Of a DNA stretch of 28,746 bases, positions 14,721 to 22,326 are shown in pieces (positions within the stretch are counted from its first letter, which is position 1; every line of letters begins with the position of its first letter). Location of the stretch: NCBI GenBank assembly GCA_040905925.1, contig JBBDQO010000080.1, positions 1 through 28,746 on the forward strand, in the 5' to 3' direction. The position numbers and the translations under genes were made by a program. This DNA is from JALYNX01 sp040905925 (GTDB taxonomy: Bacteria; Actinomycetota; Acidimicrobiia; Spongiisociales; ZC4RG35). The notes under the pieces were generated by a model that saw only the letters and a program-made list of their open reading frames with translations, made no database searches and was not told the origin of the DNA.

Positions 14721-15164
14721 ATGAATCGTTGGGACCAGCGAAGACCGGTCCTGCTGACGGTGGCGGTGTTGCTGTCCGCCGCGTGCTCTCCCGCCGCGGA
14801 TGTGATCGAGACCTCGTCGACCTCGGTCGCCGCGAGCTCCACCACGACCACTTCCGAGGTTGTCCTGAGTGAACTGGTAGGCGATTGGGGCAACAGCGAG
14901 TTGTTTCTCCAGATCGCTGACGACGGGTCTTATCAGGTCTTGGAGACGCCGACTGCGGATCCCAACGACCCGTTGATGGGTGGCTTCCTGGCCCGGGATG
15001 GGACAAACGTCATTTTCGTCACCAATATCTATGGCGAATGCGCCGGCCAAACCGGGGTCTACCAGGCCCTGATGACCGATGGCCAACTCGTACTGGTTCT
15101 TGTCGACGATCCTTGTCAGTTCCGGGCCACCCGATTCGTGAGCCCCTTTGAAGAGACTGGCTGA
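14721..15164 (+). CDS. Small predicted lipoprotein
   Basis: A 147-residue protein, ATG at 14721, 10 nt after the propeller gene. The signal peptide MNRWDQRRPVLLTVAVLL ends at the lipobox SAAC with lipidated Cys22, followed by a Ser/Thr linker (residues ~30-45) and a compact ~100-residue domain beginning LVGDWGNSELFLQIADDGSY. The 'GxW....l.i..dGsY.v' start recalls lipocalin-like or META-type beta-barrel domains, but no assignment is safe. Two later cysteines (GECAGQ and DPCQFR) could pair. It is the third gene of the sigma operon and may be a partner of the propeller sensor. Confidence 0.75.
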   Translation: MNRWDQRRPVLLTVAVLLSAACSPAADVIETSSTSVAASSTTTTSEVVLSELVGDWGNSELFLQIADDGSYQVLETPTADPNDPLMGGFLARDGTNVIFVTNIYGECAGQTGVYQALMTDGQLVLVLVDDPCQFRATRFVSPFEETG

Positions 15165-15176
15165 GGAGTCAGCGGG

Positions 15177-15629
15177 TCAGATCCGGTCGACCATCAGCCG
15201 CCCGCCTTCGAGATGGGTGGCGGCGTCCACGTACTCGTCGGTGAGAGGGTCATGGGTGGCGATGAGGATCGTGATTCCGGAGTCATCGACGAGGGAGCGC
15301 AGCATGGCGAACACGTCACCGGCCGCTGAGGAATCGAGCCCTGCCGTCGGCTCGTCGGCCATAAGCAGCCGGTTGCCGGTGGCGATCGCCCGGGCCACCG
15401 CGACACGTTGTTGCTGGCCCCCCGACAACTCGGCGGGCCGGTGGTTGAAGCGATCACCGAGACCGACTTGCTCCAGGCTCTCCCGAGCCCGACGATCGGC
15501 CTCCCTGCGGTCGGTCCCTGCAATCCGCAGCCCGAGATCGACGTTCTCGAGGGCGGTCATCGCCGGCATCAGGGCATGGGCCTGGAACACGAATCCAAAG
15601 CGGCTCACAGCTCTACTCGAAGTTGGCAA
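15177..15629 (-). pseudogene. ABC transporter ATP-binding protein lacking its N-terminal part
   Basis: 150 codons of a MacB/LolD-type ATPase: Q-loop FGFVFQ (Gln16), signature LSGGQQQR (68-75), Walker B LLMADEP (88-94), and H-loop ATHDP. The first ~80-90 residues, including Walker A, are missing. The frame opens with a TTG and a non-homologous MPTSSRAV inside the 3' end of the neighbouring membrane-protein gene, which overlaps by 17 nt. Without a P-loop it cannot be a normal transporter ATPase. No FtsX-type permease is adjacent. Either a deletion fused this 3' half to the upstream gene or the draft assembly is misjoined; the assembly gap lies 360 bp away. Confidence 0.85.
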
Positions 15630-15921
15630 TCGCCAGGACCAGCGCAGTCAGGAAGAGGGCCGATCCGATCAACAGGACCCAGGCAATGACCACGACTGAA
15701 TTGACAAACCCACCCGGCCGGCGGCGACTGCTGCCCAGGGCGAGCACCCCGAGGATGGCCCCGAGCCCACCCGCAATTGCCACGACCACATTGGTCTCGA
15801 TGATTCTGGTGGCGAACAGCCCGGCGATGACACCAGTCCCGAACCCGGCGAGAAGGCCGACGACGATGTCATGGACCTTCCACCAGGTCGGGATGGAGGT
15901 CGTTGCCGAGGTTGTGTCCAC
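15613..15921 (-). CDS. Small three-helix membrane protein
   Basis: A 102-residue protein; GTG at 15921 is preceded by AAGGAGA at about 5 nt. A short polar N-terminus (MDTTSATTSIPTWWKVHD) precedes three hydrophobic helices: IVVGLLAGFGTGVIAGLFAT, VVVAIAGGLGAILGVLALG, and VNSVVVIAWVLLIGSALFLT. The helices are separated by ATRIIETN and the basic SSRRRPGG loop. No family is recognised. The 3' end is joined to the truncated ABC gene, so whether the C-terminus (LVLAIANFE) is native is uncertain. Confidence 0.65.
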   Translation of the reverse strand: MDTTSATTSIPTWWKVHDIVVGLLAGFGTGVIAGLFATRIIETNVVVAIAGGLGAILGVLALGSSRRRPGGFVNSVVVIAWVLLIGSALFLTALVLAIANFE

Positions 15922-15967
15922 CGATTCTCCTTGGGTGTCAGTCTCGTCCCACCCATTCTGGCGCGGA

Positions 15968-15991
15968 GATCTCGACCTATAGGTCGAGATC
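15968..15991. repeat. Perfect 24-bp palindrome touching the assembly gap
   Basis: The arms GATCTCGACCTA (15968-15979) and TAGGTCGAGATC (15980-15991) are exact reverse complements with no loop. The palindrome ends at the last base before the N run, so its full extent is unknown. It is either a genuine long palindrome that stopped sequencing or assembly, or a fold-back artefact at the contig end. Confidence 0.9.
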
Positions 15992-16001
15992 NNNNNNNNN
16001 N
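15992..16001. other. Assembly gap (10 N)
   Basis: Ten unknown bases, followed by a run of ten C (16002-16011). The gap size is probably nominal. The flanking palindrome and homopolymer show this is a difficult or low-quality junction, so the linkage of the genes on either side is less certain than elsewhere. Confidence 0.98.
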
Positions 16002-16110
16002 CCCCCCCCCCAAAACGGAGGAAGGGGCCTACCGAACCGAGCCAACCGGGTGAATCCTCGCCCGCGCGGACCGAAAGCTAACTTGATCCTATGACCGAGG
16101 ATGACAGCTG

Positions 16111-17112
16111 ATGGACTTCGGAGTGGTGCTTCAGACCGACCCACCGGCCTCCCGGGTTATCGAGTTGGCGAAGATGGCCGAGGACCTGGGCTTCACCCAT
16201 GTCTGGACCTTCGATTCCCACATCCTGTGGCAGGAGCCGTTCGTCATCTATTCGAGGATTCTGGCCGAGACCGAGCGTGTGATCGTGGGGCCGATGGTCA
16301 CCAACCCGGGAACCAGGGATTGGACCGTCCTTGCTTCGATGTTTGCCACCCTCGACGACATGTATGGGCCCCGCACCATCTGTGGCATGGGCCGTGGCGA
16401 CTCCGCCCTTCGCTACATCGGGCGTCCGCCCCGGACATTGGAGACGATGGCCGAATCGATGGATGTCATCAAACGTCTGGTCGCCGGTGAGGAGATCGAA
16501 TACAACGGAAAGCTGCTGTCTATCCCCTGGGTGGGTGAGGGATGGGATCTCCCGATGTGGGCCGCCGGTTATGGGCCCAAGGCGTTGGAGATCATTGGTC
16601 GCCAGGCCGATGGTTACATCCTCCAACTCGCCGACCCGCAGATCCTGGAGTGGACGACCGCCGCGGTGCGCGAGGCTGCCTCCGAGGTCGGCCGCCACCC
16701 GGCGGAGGTCGAGATCTGTGTCGTTGCCCCGGCCTACGTCGGCGATGACCTCGCCCACCAGCGCGACCAGCTGCGTTGGTTTGGGGGCATGGTGGGCAAC
16801 CACGTCGTGGACATGGTCAACCGATATGGGGATGACGCGGCCAAGGTGCCCACGGTGCTCTCCGACTACATCAAGGCTCGAGAGTCCTACGACTACCAAC
16901 ATCATGGGCGAGCCCACAACACCTCAACGGACTTCGTGCCCGATGACATCGTGGATCGGTTCTGTGTGGTTGGCCCGGTTGAGGCGCATGTCGAGAAGCT
17001 GTCCCTTCTCAAGTCGATGGGTGTGGGCCAGTTCGGGATTTATCTCATGCACGACGACATGGAGGGGACCCTTCGGGCATATGGCGAACAAGTGATCGGC
17101 CGACTGGCTTAA
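16111..17112 (+). CDS. LLM-class F420-dependent oxidoreductase (TIGR03842/CPS_4043-like)
   Basis: A 333-residue luciferase-like monooxygenase-fold protein; ATG at 16111 gives MDFGVVLQTDPPASRVIELA. Family blocks: AEDLGFTHVWTFDSHILWQE, VIVGPMVTNPGTRDWTVLAS, GMGRGDSALRYIGRPP and LPMWAAGYGPKALEIIGRQA. The DSHILWQEP and PGTRDWTV strings are, from memory, those of the CPS_4043-type subgroup assigned to coenzyme F420. Such enzymes transfer hydride between F420 and an organic substrate. Similar genes are often near dihydropyrimidinase in actinobacteria, and here it lies 8 kb from that operon, so a role in pyrimidine or related heterocycle metabolism is possible but not shown. The gene is full length and probably monocistronic. 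Confidence 0.88.
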   Translation: MDFGVVLQTDPPASRVIELAKMAEDLGFTHVWTFDSHILWQEPFVIYSRILAETERVIVGPMVTNPGTRDWTVLASMFATLDDMYGPRTICGMGRGDSALRYIGRPPRTLETMAESMDVIKRLVAGEEIEYNGKLLSIPWVGEGWDLPMWAAGYGPKALEIIGRQADGYILQLADPQILEWTTAAVREAASEVGRHPAEVEICVVAPAYVGDDLAHQRDQLRWFGGMVGNHVVDMVNRYGDDAAKVPTVLSDYIKARESYDYQHHGRAHNTSTDFVPDDIVDRFCVVGPVEAHVEKLSLLKSMGVGQFGIYLMHDDMEGTLRAYGEQVIGRLA

Positions 17113-17163
17113 CCGCCGAAACCCGGGTCCCCTAATGTTGCGGTCTGGTGTGGATCCCTAACC

Positions 17164-19851
17164 GTGCCCACAATGCCCACTGAAACACTCCCTACCGGCA
17201 CTGTCACCTTCCTCTTCACCGATATCGAGGGCTCGACCCGTCTCGTTCAGGGACTGGGCCCGCGCTGGGTGGAGCTTCTCGAAGCTCACAACGACCTGGT
17301 GACTACTGCGATCGAAGCCAATCACGGCACGGTGGTCAAGACCGAGGGCGACTCCTTCTTCGCTGTGTTTGGGTCCGCACTCGATGCGACCCTTGCCAGC
17401 GGGGCCGCCCAGGATGCGCTGGCCATCTATCCCTGGCCGGAAGACGGGCGAATCCGGGTGCGGATGGTCCTTCATACCGGGGTCGCAACCCTTGGCGGCG
17501 CCGACTACGTCGGCCTCGATGTGCACCGCGCCGCCCGAATCGCCGATGCCGGGCACGGCGGCCAGACCGTTCTCTCGGAATCGACTGCAATCCTCGTGGA
17601 GCGCGATCTTCCCGCATCACTCACCCTTCACGACTTGGGAAAGCACCGTCTCAAGGACCTTTCCGAGCCGGAGACGATCTTCGAGCTGATAGTGACCGGT
17701 CGTGAGGAGGTCTTCCCCCACCTGCGGACCCTTGATGCCATCCCCAACAACCTGCCTATGCAGCTCACCAGCTTCGTTGGCCGGGAGACTGAGTTGGCGG
17801 AGGCAGTGCGTCTGTTGGAGCGAACCCGGGTCCTCACCCTCACCGGTCCCGGTGGCACCGGCAAGACCCGTCTCTCGCTCCAGGTGGCCGCCGAGGTGGG
17901 AGACCAGTTCCCAGATGGGGTGTTCTTCGTGGAGCTGGCCCCGGTCAGCGAGGTGGAGGTGGTCCCGTCGCAGATCCTGAGCTCACTGGGCATGCAGGTG
18001 GCAGCTCGTGACCAATCACCGGCGTTCAGCCTCACCGAGCATCTCCGGGCCAAGAGCCTGTTGTTGGTGCTCGACAACTTCGAGCAGTTGTTGGAAGCGG
18101 CTCCACTCGTGGCCGATCTGGTGCGCGCCGCACCCCAATCCAAGTTCATCGTCACCTCCCGTGGACCCCTCCAGATCAGCGGGGAGCAGGAAATGCCGGT
18201 GGCTCCGCTGCCCCTTGCCGAGCCCGGTCAGATCGACGATCTGGACGAGTTGGTGCATGTGGCGTCGATCTCACTATTCGCCGAGCGGGCTATTGCAGTT
18301 CGCCCTGACTTCGAAATCACTCTGGAGAACGCTCGAGCGGTTGCCGAGTTGGTTCGGCGACTGGACGGTCTGCCATTGGCCATCGAATTGGTGGCCTCCC
18401 GGCTCAGGCACCTCCCCGTGGCGACCATCCTCGAACGACTCGATGCCCGGATGCTGAGCTCGGGGTCCGTCGACCTTCCTGAGCGGCAACGCACCATCGA
18501 GGGTGCGATTACCTGGAGTTACGACCTTCTCGACCAGCCAGCTATGCGGTTGTTCGCACGAATGTCAGTATTCGCAGGTGGCGGCCGTCTCGATGAGATC
18601 GAGGCAGTCTGCGGCCCGGCGAGCGACCTGGGCGTCGATGTGATCGAGGGGCTGGGTCTCCTTCTCGACCAGAGCCTGTTACGGCGGGTCGACACTGATG
18701 ACGCGCCCCGGTTTCAGATGCTGTATGTGATCCGGGAATACGCCATGAACTGCCTCGACGATATCGGGGAGGCTGTCGAGCTCCACCACCGCCATCTCGA
18801 GGCCTATACCGAGATGGCCGAGAAGGTGGCGCCCGAGCTCTTGCGCAAGGACCGCAAACGCTGGCTCGACGTGATGGAGTCCGATCACGACAACATTCGG
18901 GCCACCCTGGAGTGGGCGATCGCCAACGGAGAGGTCGATCTCGGGCTCCGGCTGGTCGCTGCCTCGTGGAGGTTCTGGCAGGCTCGGGGGCATCTGCACG
19001 AGGCGCGTCGTCGGGTCGAGGCCGCCCTCGCCATGGAGGGTGGTGAGGCCCGCCACCGGGCGAAGGCGATGGAGGCCCTCGGGGGAATCCTCTGGTGGCA
19101 AGCCAAGATGGAGGAGTGTTTCGACGTCTACCAGAAGGTGCTGGAGATGCAACGGGAGTTGGGCGAACCGAAAGAGATCGCCAACGCCCTCTACAACTAC
19201 GGGCTGGTGGTGGCCTTCAGCGGAACCAACGTAGGCGAGGAGATCGGACTCGACGAGTTGAACGGCATGTTCGACGAAGCTGAAGGCATCTACACGGGGC
19301 TCGGCGACTTCGGCGGTCTGGGGGATATCGAGTGGGCTCGAGGCACCGCAGTTGCCTACGTCGTCATGAACCCCGAATCCGCCAGCGAGCACATGAAGAG
19401 GGCGATCGACTTCTACTCGCGGGCCGGCAACGAGTTCGGGATGGGGTGGGGGCTCTTCGAGGTGGGCGAGATGGCGCGGAAATCTGAGAGATTCGAAGAG
19501 GCCTGGGAGTACGTGCGGCGAGGCCTCGCTCTCTTTGCGGGTCATCGCGATTTCTCCGGCGTCACTCTGCTCCTTGCTTCCACCGCAGGCATTGCCCTGG
19601 GACTTGGTGACGAGAGACGAGCGGCCCGTCTCGCCGGTGCCTTCACCACGCTTCGCATCAACTCCGGCACCGACATCGTGTCTTATGAGGCAATCGAGGT
19701 TGCAGGTCTTGACTTCGCCACCCTGGAAGCGCTCACCGGCGATCTAGCCCTCGCCTACCGGGAGGGCCGGGCCATGGATATCGATGATGCGGTGGCCTAT
19801 GCCTTGGCCGGTCCGACCGATGAGGGTTTCGAGGATCAGCGGATCCAGTAG
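17164..19851 (+). CDS. Class III nucleotide cyclase homology domain - STAND ATPase - TPR regulator
   Basis: An 895-residue protein; the start is GTG 17164 or ATG 17173. The cyclase domain is at ~11-176: metal aspartates Asp20 (LFTDIEGST) and Asp63 (KTEGDSFFAVF), base-specifying Lys59, and Arg125 in GLDVHRAARIAD. The transition-state Asn is His121 here, so activity is doubtful. The NB-ARC/STAND ATPase at ~200-480 has VGRETEL, Walker A GPGGTGKT (228-235) and Walker B LLLVLDNFEQLL (299-310), with LDGLPLAIELVASRL later. After the winged-helix region (LYVIREYAMNCLDD), TPR-like helices fill ~530-870. It ends at REGRAMDIDDAVAYAL, where relatives usually continue into a LuxR HTH; none is present. It is probably a ligand-sensing signal protein, as in the mycobacterial Rv1358/Rv2488c group but without DNA binding. 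Confidence 0.93.
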   Translation: MPTMPTETLPTGTVTFLFTDIEGSTRLVQGLGPRWVELLEAHNDLVTTAIEANHGTVVKTEGDSFFAVFGSALDATLASGAAQDALAIYPWPEDGRIRVRMVLHTGVATLGGADYVGLDVHRAARIADAGHGGQTVLSESTAILVERDLPASLTLHDLGKHRLKDLSEPETIFELIVTGREEVFPHLRTLDAIPNNLPMQLTSFVGRETELAEAVRLLERTRVLTLTGPGGTGKTRLSLQVAAEVGDQFPDGVFFVELAPVSEVEVVPSQILSSLGMQVAARDQSPAFSLTEHLRAKSLLLVLDNFEQLLEAAPLVADLVRAAPQSKFIVTSRGPLQISGEQEMPVAPLPLAEPGQIDDLDELVHVASISLFAERAIAVRPDFEITLENARAVAELVRRLDGLPLAIELVASRLRHLPVATILERLDARMLSSGSVDLPERQRTIEGAITWSYDLLDQPAMRLFARMSVFAGGGRLDEIEAVCGPASDLGVDVIEGLGLLLDQSLLRRVDTDDAPRFQMLYVIREYAMNCLDDIGEAVELHHRHLEAYTEMAEKVAPELLRKDRKRWLDVMESDHDNIRATLEWAIANGEVDLGLRLVAASWRFWQARGHLHEARRRVEAALAMEGGEARHRAKAMEALGGILWWQAKMEECFDVYQKVLEMQRELGEPKEIANALYNYGLVVAFSGTNVGEEIGLDELNGMFDEAEGIYTGLGDFGGLGDIEWARGTAVAYVVMNPESASEHMKRAIDFYSRAGNEFGMGWGLFEVGEMARKSERFEEAWEYVRRGLALFAGHRDFSGVTLLLASTAGIALGLGDERRAARLAGAFTTLRINSGTDIVSYEAIEVAGLDFATLEALTGDLALAYREGRAMDIDDAVAYALAGPTDEGFEDQRIQ

Positions 19852-19947
19852 AGCCGACCCACCTGCCGACACGTGAGCTTCCTTTGGGTGTCACCCGATG
19901 CTGGCTCTTGTTCGTCTGTATCTGAAGACGATCAGGGAGCAAAGTTC

Positions 19948-20544
19948 ATGTCGAGGTTGGATAAGTTCGCCGCGGTGGGAGTGGGAATCGCGATTCCGGC
20001 GGCGATGCTGATAGGTGTCATGCTGGGCGGCCTCGCTTCACTGGTCGTCCTCGTTGTGGCGGCAGCGGTCGGCTGGCGTTATGTGCCGGGATTCCTGAGC
20101 ACGATTGCTCACGGGCTCCTGGCTGGCGCGATAGCGGGAGCACTCATCCTCGGGCCCGGTTTCCGACTGGCGATGCGGGTTGTCGCCATCCTCGATATCC
20201 GAAGGGTCGAGTTTACCCTCGAGGGCACCTTGTTCATCATCCTGTTCTTAGGCGTGGTCGTGGGCGGGACAGTGGGCACCTGGGCGGCGACGCTGAGAAG
20301 AGGCCTGGGATGGTCGGGTGCCCTCACGACCGGGGTGATGACTGCAACCATCATGGGTTTGCTCTTGGTCGACACCGGGCTTCGCTCGGAATTCGTTGAG
20401 CTTGGCGCCGGGCCCTGGCTCAACATCCCCATGTTCACCGCGGTCACGGTCGGCTACGCGTTGGTCACCAACCGCCTGATCGACCGATTCGCCAACAGGA
20501 GATCGCATCGAACGACCAGGGAGCCGGCCGAGGTGCCAACATGA
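19948..20544 (+). CDS. Multi-spanning membrane protein, first gene of the second sigma module
   Basis: A 198-residue protein. ATG at 19948 has GGGAG at 19935-19939; an in-frame GTG at 19873 would add an unlikely polar extension. Five to six hydrophobic helices are visible. A conserved-looking centre, GFRLAMRVVAILDIRRVEFT followed by EGTLFIILFLGVVVGG, matches the 'R-x-MRvva ... FT..GTl' pattern of uncharacterised actinobacterial and chloroflexal membrane proteins. It lies upstream of, and in the same direction as, the ECF sigma pair, separated from the next gene by 25 nt. Function is unknown. Confidence 0.8.
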   Translation: MSRLDKFAAVGVGIAIPAAMLIGVMLGGLASLVVLVVAAAVGWRYVPGFLSTIAHGLLAGAIAGALILGPGFRLAMRVVAILDIRRVEFTLEGTLFIILFLGVVVGGTVGTWAATLRRGLGWSGALTTGVMTATIMGLLLVDTGLRSEFVELGAGPWLNIPMFTAVTVGYALVTNRLIDRFANRRSHRTTREPAEVPT

Positions 20545-20573
20545 AGCTCAACATGAGATTCGAGTCGTCGTGA
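20541..20573 (+). CDS. Possible 10-codon coupling ORF
   Basis: ATG at 20541 overlaps the stop of the 198-residue membrane protein (ATGA), and this mini-ORF (MKLNMRFESS) ends with TGA at 20571-20573, which overlaps the GTG of the next gene (GTGA). Stop-start overlaps at both ends would let ribosomes move from one gene to the next. This may be chance, since such a short frame cannot be judged as a peptide gene. Confidence 0.3.
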   Translation: MKLNMRFESS

Positions 20574-20953
20574 GCTGGTGGGTCATCGAGTCGGCGACGA
20601 TCGTCGTCCTGCTGGCGTTGGTCCTGTTGCTGGGCCCGCTCATAAAGAGATTCGGGCGCAGCTACGCCGGGGATGTCTTTCGGGGCAACCCACGCACCGG
20701 CAAGAGTTATCTCGTGTTGATGGACGTTGCCTACTACCTCATCTTTGTCGCCCTCATTCTGTTCACGGTCAACTTCAGCGATGAATGGAGGACGGTGAGC
20801 GCCCAACTGGAGGAAGAGGTGACGAGGATCGGCGGCATGTTGCTGTTGATGGGGGTTCTTCATGGGCTCAATGTGTTGACCCTGCCTTTGGTGGGGCGCT
20901 TGTTGGGCCTGAGCCGGCAACTCGAAGAGGACTCCCCTCCACCTGTGGCTTGA
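20570..20953 (+). CDS. Membrane protein paralogous to the anti-sigma membrane domain
   Basis: A 127-residue protein, GTG at 20570 (no clear Shine-Dalgarno, but overlapping the mini-ORF stop). Three hydrophobic helices are at ~9-24, ~51-67 and ~88-111. The stretch at residues 22-110 (GPLIKRFGRSYAGDVFRGNP, DVAYYLIFVALILF, LLLMGVLHGLNVLTLPLVG) lines up with residues 94-183 of the putative anti-sigma factor two genes later (GPTLRRFGKPLIADVFRLDP, DIAFYLFLFGVILV, FLLVMGIAHAFTIAVLPVVG). Thus the two share a membrane module, and this copy lacks the cytoplasmic sigma-binding part. It may form a heteromer with the anti-sigma protein. Confidence 0.8.
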   Translation: MSWWVIESATIVVLLALVLLLGPLIKRFGRSYAGDVFRGNPRTGKSYLVLMDVAYYLIFVALILFTVNFSDEWRTVSAQLEEEVTRIGGMLLLMGVLHGLNVLTLPLVGRLLGLSRQLEEDSPPPVA

Positions 20954-20985
20954 CCTTGTACTGGGCTGAGGCGCTCGACAACACG

Positions 20986-21504
20986 GTGATTTGGACGGCG
21001 GAGACGCTCGATCGCCGCGCCGTGATGGAGGCCCTGTACAAACAGGAAGCATCTTCTCTCGTTCGGCTTGCCAGGCTCTTCACCGACGACCGGACCGCCG
21101 CCGAGGATCTGGTCCAGGAGGCGTTCATTCGCCTCTTCCACTCGGCGCATCGAATCGACGACCCGGGTAAGGCCGTGGCTTACCTCCGTTCGATCGTCCT
21201 CAACCTGGCTCGCGATCACAACCGACGTGGTCTCCTCTCACTTCGCCACCAAGAGACGGTCGCCGACAGGGTGCTCCCGGTCGAGCCCGACGCAGAGGTC
21301 GTGCGCTACGAAAGCGAGGCCGAGGTCCTCGATGCTCTCCGCTCCCTTTCCCCGCGTCAGCGTGACTGTCTAGTTCTGCGGTTCTACCTGGACCTTTCGG
21401 AGCGAGAGATCGCCGCCACCCTCCAGATCTCGCCCAACTCAGTGAAAACCCACTGCCAACGTGGGATGTCTGCCCTCGCCTCGATCCTCGGGGAGGAGGC
21501 ATGA
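20986..21504 (+). CDS. ECF-type sigma factor (SigE-like), second module
   Basis: A 172-residue sigma factor from GTG 20986. The frame is open back to 20785, but that part overlaps the preceding gene; ATG 21025 is a shorter alternative. Region 2: EALYKQEASSLVRLARLFTD, TAAEDLVQEAFIRLFHSAHR and AYLRSIVLNLARDHNRR. Region 4: LDALRSLSPRQRDCLVLRFY and LSEREIAATLQISPNSVKTH. These are well conserved, with the usual AEDLVQEAF core-binding helix. The stop overlaps the ATG of the next gene (ATGA, 21501-21504), the standard arrangement for a sigma factor and its anti-sigma partner. Confidence 0.94.
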   Translation: MIWTAETLDRRAVMEALYKQEASSLVRLARLFTDDRTAAEDLVQEAFIRLFHSAHRIDDPGKAVAYLRSIVLNLARDHNRRGLLSLRHQETVADRVLPVEPDAEVVRYESEAEVLDALRSLSPRQRDCLVLRFYLDLSEREIAATLQISPNSVKTHCQRGMSALASILGEEA

Positions 21505-22241
21505 GTCTCGAGCAACGTTTGATCCATACTCTGCACCGGGCCGACGACTTCGAGCCAAGCCCTGATCTGTTCGCAAGGGTCGAGCGCAGTCTCGAGGAGG
21601 ATCTGCGTCATCGACGTCGGGTGCGGTGGGTGGCTTTGAGCGTGATCGCCGGGGCGGTCGCGATTGCCATCTTCCTCCGAGCCGTGATCTCGGTTGCCCC
21701 GAGTGGGCGGTTGATCGCGCCGGGCTGGGCTCTATTGCTGGTGACGATCCTGGTCCAGGTGGTCGGGGTCCTGACTCTGGGCCCGACGCTTCGCCGCTTC
21801 GGCAAACCTCTCATAGCCGACGTGTTCCGACTCGACCCCACAACTGGTCAGCGTTTCATGAACCTGTTGGACATCGCGTTCTATCTGTTCCTCTTCGGTG
21901 TGATCCTGGTCAGAGCCGATCTTCAGGCCTGGAACCGAACCGTGGTCCTTGGCGTGGACCTCCCCGAATGGACGGCGAGAGTTGCGGTCTTCCTCCTTGT
22001 GATGGGGATTGCCCACGCTTTCACCATCGCAGTGCTTCCTGTGGTCGGGCTGTTCTTCTCGTCGTCGATGAGGCGGGTTCGGAGACTGCGCGCCGGGGCG
22101 GCGGCTCCGGTGGTGTCGGTCCGCGCCGAGCGGGCGGAGCGAGTGGTCCAACTGATCGTCTGGGGGATTGCCGGATTGGCCCTGGCGGCGGTTGTGATCG
22201 GGGTTGGTCTGTTCCTTATTGGCGGCGTCGTCGATCCCTGA
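21501..22241 (+). CDS. Putative membrane anti-sigma factor
   Basis: A 246-residue protein, ATG at 21501. The cytoplasmic N-terminus (residues 1-42), MSLEQRLIHTLHRADDFEPS then DLFARVERSLEEDLRHRRR, is of the type found in proteins encoded after ECF sigma genes. It contains no zinc-binding anti-sigma motif. Membrane helices are at ~43-61, ~74-94, ~122-138, ~161-184 and ~222-243. The segment 94-183 is paralogous to the 127-residue protein encoded before the sigma factor. Translational coupling to the sigma gene supports an anti-sigma or signal-transducing role. Confidence 0.8.
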   Translation: MSLEQRLIHTLHRADDFEPSPDLFARVERSLEEDLRHRRRVRWVALSVIAGAVAIAIFLRAVISVAPSGRLIAPGWALLLVTILVQVVGVLTLGPTLRRFGKPLIADVFRLDPTTGQRFMNLLDIAFYLFLFGVILVRADLQAWNRTVVLGVDLPEWTARVAVFLLVMGIAHAFTIAVLPVVGLFFSSSMRRVRRLRAGAAAPVVSVRAERAERVVQLIVWGIAGLALAAVVIGVGLFLIGGVVDP

Positions 22242-22326
22242 TCCGAGATCGTCGCTTTCCATGACAGATCGGAGCCGTCTTCGCTGCCAGACTGTCGCGA
22301 TCCGAAAGGAGTCATGGTGAGTTCCC

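Noticed and set aside
20785..20985. N-terminal extension of the second sigma factor
   Set aside because: It overlaps the preceding membrane-protein gene and has no sigma-factor similarity.
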